From the NCBI RefSeq assembly GCF_023703325.1, contig NZ_JAMQGM010000054.1, positions 1-41,770 on the forward strand: DNA of 41,770 bases, in the 5' to 3' direction. Positions within the stretch are counted from its first letter, which is position 1. The number at the start of each line of letters is the position of its first letter. Shown one piece after another: positions 40,921 to 41,770 of this stretch. The DNA comes from Streptomyces meridianus (GTDB lineage: Bacteria; Actinomycetota; Actinomycetes; Streptomycetales; Streptomycetaceae). Made by a program: the position numbers and the translations under genes. Below the pieces are notes generated by a model. That model had not been told where the DNA came from and ran no database searches. It saw nothing but the letters and a program-made list of their open reading frames with translations.

Positions 40921-41507
40921 GCAGTCACCCCCAGGCAGTCTCGCAGGCGGATCAGACCGTCGCGCAGGCGCGTCTTGACGGTTCCCAGCGGCAGGCCCAG
41001 CAGTTCGGCGACCTCACGGTAGGTCAGGCCGCGGTAGTAGGCCAGGGTCACGGACTGGTGCTGGAGTTCGGTGAGTCCGCGCATGCAGCGGCGGACCTGT
41101 TCGCGCTCCAGGCGTGCCTCCACCTGTTCGGTGACCTCGTCGAAGGCAGGCGTCCGGTCGAGCAGGGCGGCCTTGTGCTCGCGGTCGTTGGAGGCCTGGG
41201 TCGAGCGCACCCGGTCGACGGCGCGACGGTGGGCGAGCGTCATGATCCACGTCATCCCGCTGCCGCGCTCGGGCCGGAAGCGTGCGGCGGTGCGCCACAC
41301 CTCCACGAGCACCTCCTGCGCCACCTCCTCCGACTGGGCGGGGTCGCGCAGCACGCTGCGCACCAGGCCGAGGACGGGGCCTGCCACGGTGTCGTAGACG
41401 CGGGCGAAGGCGTCCTGGTCGCCGCGGGCCACCCGTGCCAGCAGTTCCTGCAGGTCGGGGGCGGCTTCCGGGCTTCCGCTCCCGACGATGTGTGCGGCCT
41501 CCCTCAC
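40917..41507 (-). CDS. sigK: ECF sigma factor SigK
   Basis: A 196-residue extracytoplasmic-function sigma factor. Region 2 spans about 30-101 (AFARVYDTVAGPVLGLVRSVL ... MTWIMTLAHRRAVDRVR) and region 4 about 140-190, with a helix-turn-helix at YREVAELLGLPLGTVKTRLRDGL. Cys141 and Cys191 are fifty residues apart, the same spacing as the Cys133/Cys183 pair of M. tuberculosis SigK that forms the redox-sensing disulfide. GTG 41507 is chosen because AGGAGG lies nine bases upstream; the ATG at 41543 has nothing comparable. The gene has its own SigK-type promoter at 41663-41692, implying autoregulation. Confidence 0.93.
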   Translation of the reverse strand: MREAAHIVGSGSPEAAPDLQELLARVARGDQDAFARVYDTVAGPVLGLVRSVLRDPAQSEEVAQEVLVEVWRTAARFRPERGSGMTWIMTLAHRRAVDRVRSTQASNDREHKAALLDRTPAFDEVTEQVEARLEREQVRRCMRGLTELQHQSVTLAYYRGLTYREVAELLGLPLGTVKTRLRDGLIRLRDCLGVTA

Positions 41508-41662
41508 GCCGGGCCACCTCCTGCCCGGCCCGCGGGCCGGCATCGTGGGCGGGGGTGACGGGCTGGCGCCATGCGTTCCTCCAGGTACCGGGCGGCCGGC
41601 CGGTGTCCCGCTGCGGTCCCGCGGGGCGCCCGTCCGACGTCGTGAGCATGCTTCACCAGGGA

Positions 41663-41692
41663 ATTCGTTGCCGCTCCGGGTACGGATTGGTC
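41663..41692 (-). promoter_or_regulatory. SigK-type promoter upstream of sigK (autoregulatory)
   Basis: Minus strand: GACCAATCC (41692-41684), fifteen bases, ACGAAT (41668-41663). It is identical in both elements and in spacing to the Mo-oxidoreductase promoter. Transcription would start near 41656, giving a leader of about 150 bases before GTG 41507. Nothing else is recognisable in 41508-41770. Confidence 0.8.
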
Positions 41693-41770
41693 CCCGTTCC
41701 GCGAAATCGGCCGGACGGTCGGCCGATTCCGGTGCGCCCGTCCCGGAAGGGCTACCGGGTCTATTCGCAG

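Overview
The window is a stretch of a high-GC actinobacterial chromosome, almost certainly Streptomyces. The pointers are strong G/C bias at third codon positions, ATGA/GTGA stop-start overlaps, frequent GTG starts, and recognisable Streptomyces-type proteins (DUF5107, DUF6158, PAP2/diacylglycerol kinase fusion, Sfp-type phosphopantetheinyl transferase). I saw no tRNA, rRNA, CRISPR array or prophage. The only mobile DNA is the 3' end of an IS200/IS605-type tnpB element at the left edge.

Left part (1-3.5 kb): tnpB tail with its hairpin end, a poorly coding stretch, a small hypothetical gene, a GNAT acetyltransferase, a radical-SAM protein of the Rv2578c type preceded by a good SOS (LexA) box, and an SRPBCC protein closed by a perfect 12-bp terminator hairpin.

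Peptidase region (3.7-14.2 kb): a DHA2-type MFS exporter carrying three extra beta-sandwich repeats is followed by a tightly packed operon of M55 D-aminopeptidase, M20 peptidase, S9 prolyl-oligopeptidase-type peptidase and S66 LD-carboxypeptidase. This set suits degradation of D-amino-acid peptides such as murein peptides. A phosphopantetheinyl transferase with an early TTA (bldA) codon, a class III CoA transferase and a RimJ-type acetyltransferase follow.

Middle (14.5-29.7 kb): mostly single genes. These are an arginase-fold protein with a His-to-Cys ligand change, DUF5107, a quinone-oxidoreductase-type protein, a VOC protein, a methyltransferase, PAP2-DGK, DUF6158 behind a sigma-B-like promoter, a small membrane protein, a degenerate PLP-fold protein, DedA plus a metallo-beta-lactamase-fold protein, a holin-like/alkaline-phosphatase-fold fusion, a SnoaL-like protein, an XRE regulator and a pterin-4a-carbinolamine dehydratase.

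Right part (29.8-41.7 kb), the most interesting: what looks like a complete SigK regulon. sigK-rskA-photolyase lies at the right edge. A five-gene lipid operon (flavin amine oxidase, DUF1365, two CFA-type methyltransferases, DUF1295), in which every junction overlaps, runs rightward. A membrane-anchored molybdopterin (YedY/MsrP-like) oxidoreductase and an MPT70/MPT83-like fasciclin lipoprotein run leftward. Three promoters, before sigK, the lipid operon and the oxidoreductase, share the same element: GACCAATCC, exactly 15 bases, then (A/C)CGAAT. The gene content parallels the Mycobacterium tuberculosis sigK locus plus its MPT70/83 targets, with a photolyase and a Mo-enzyme added. My reading is a redox- or light-triggered envelope and membrane-lipid stress response. 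The promoter pattern and gene order are seen directly; the physiological role is inferred.
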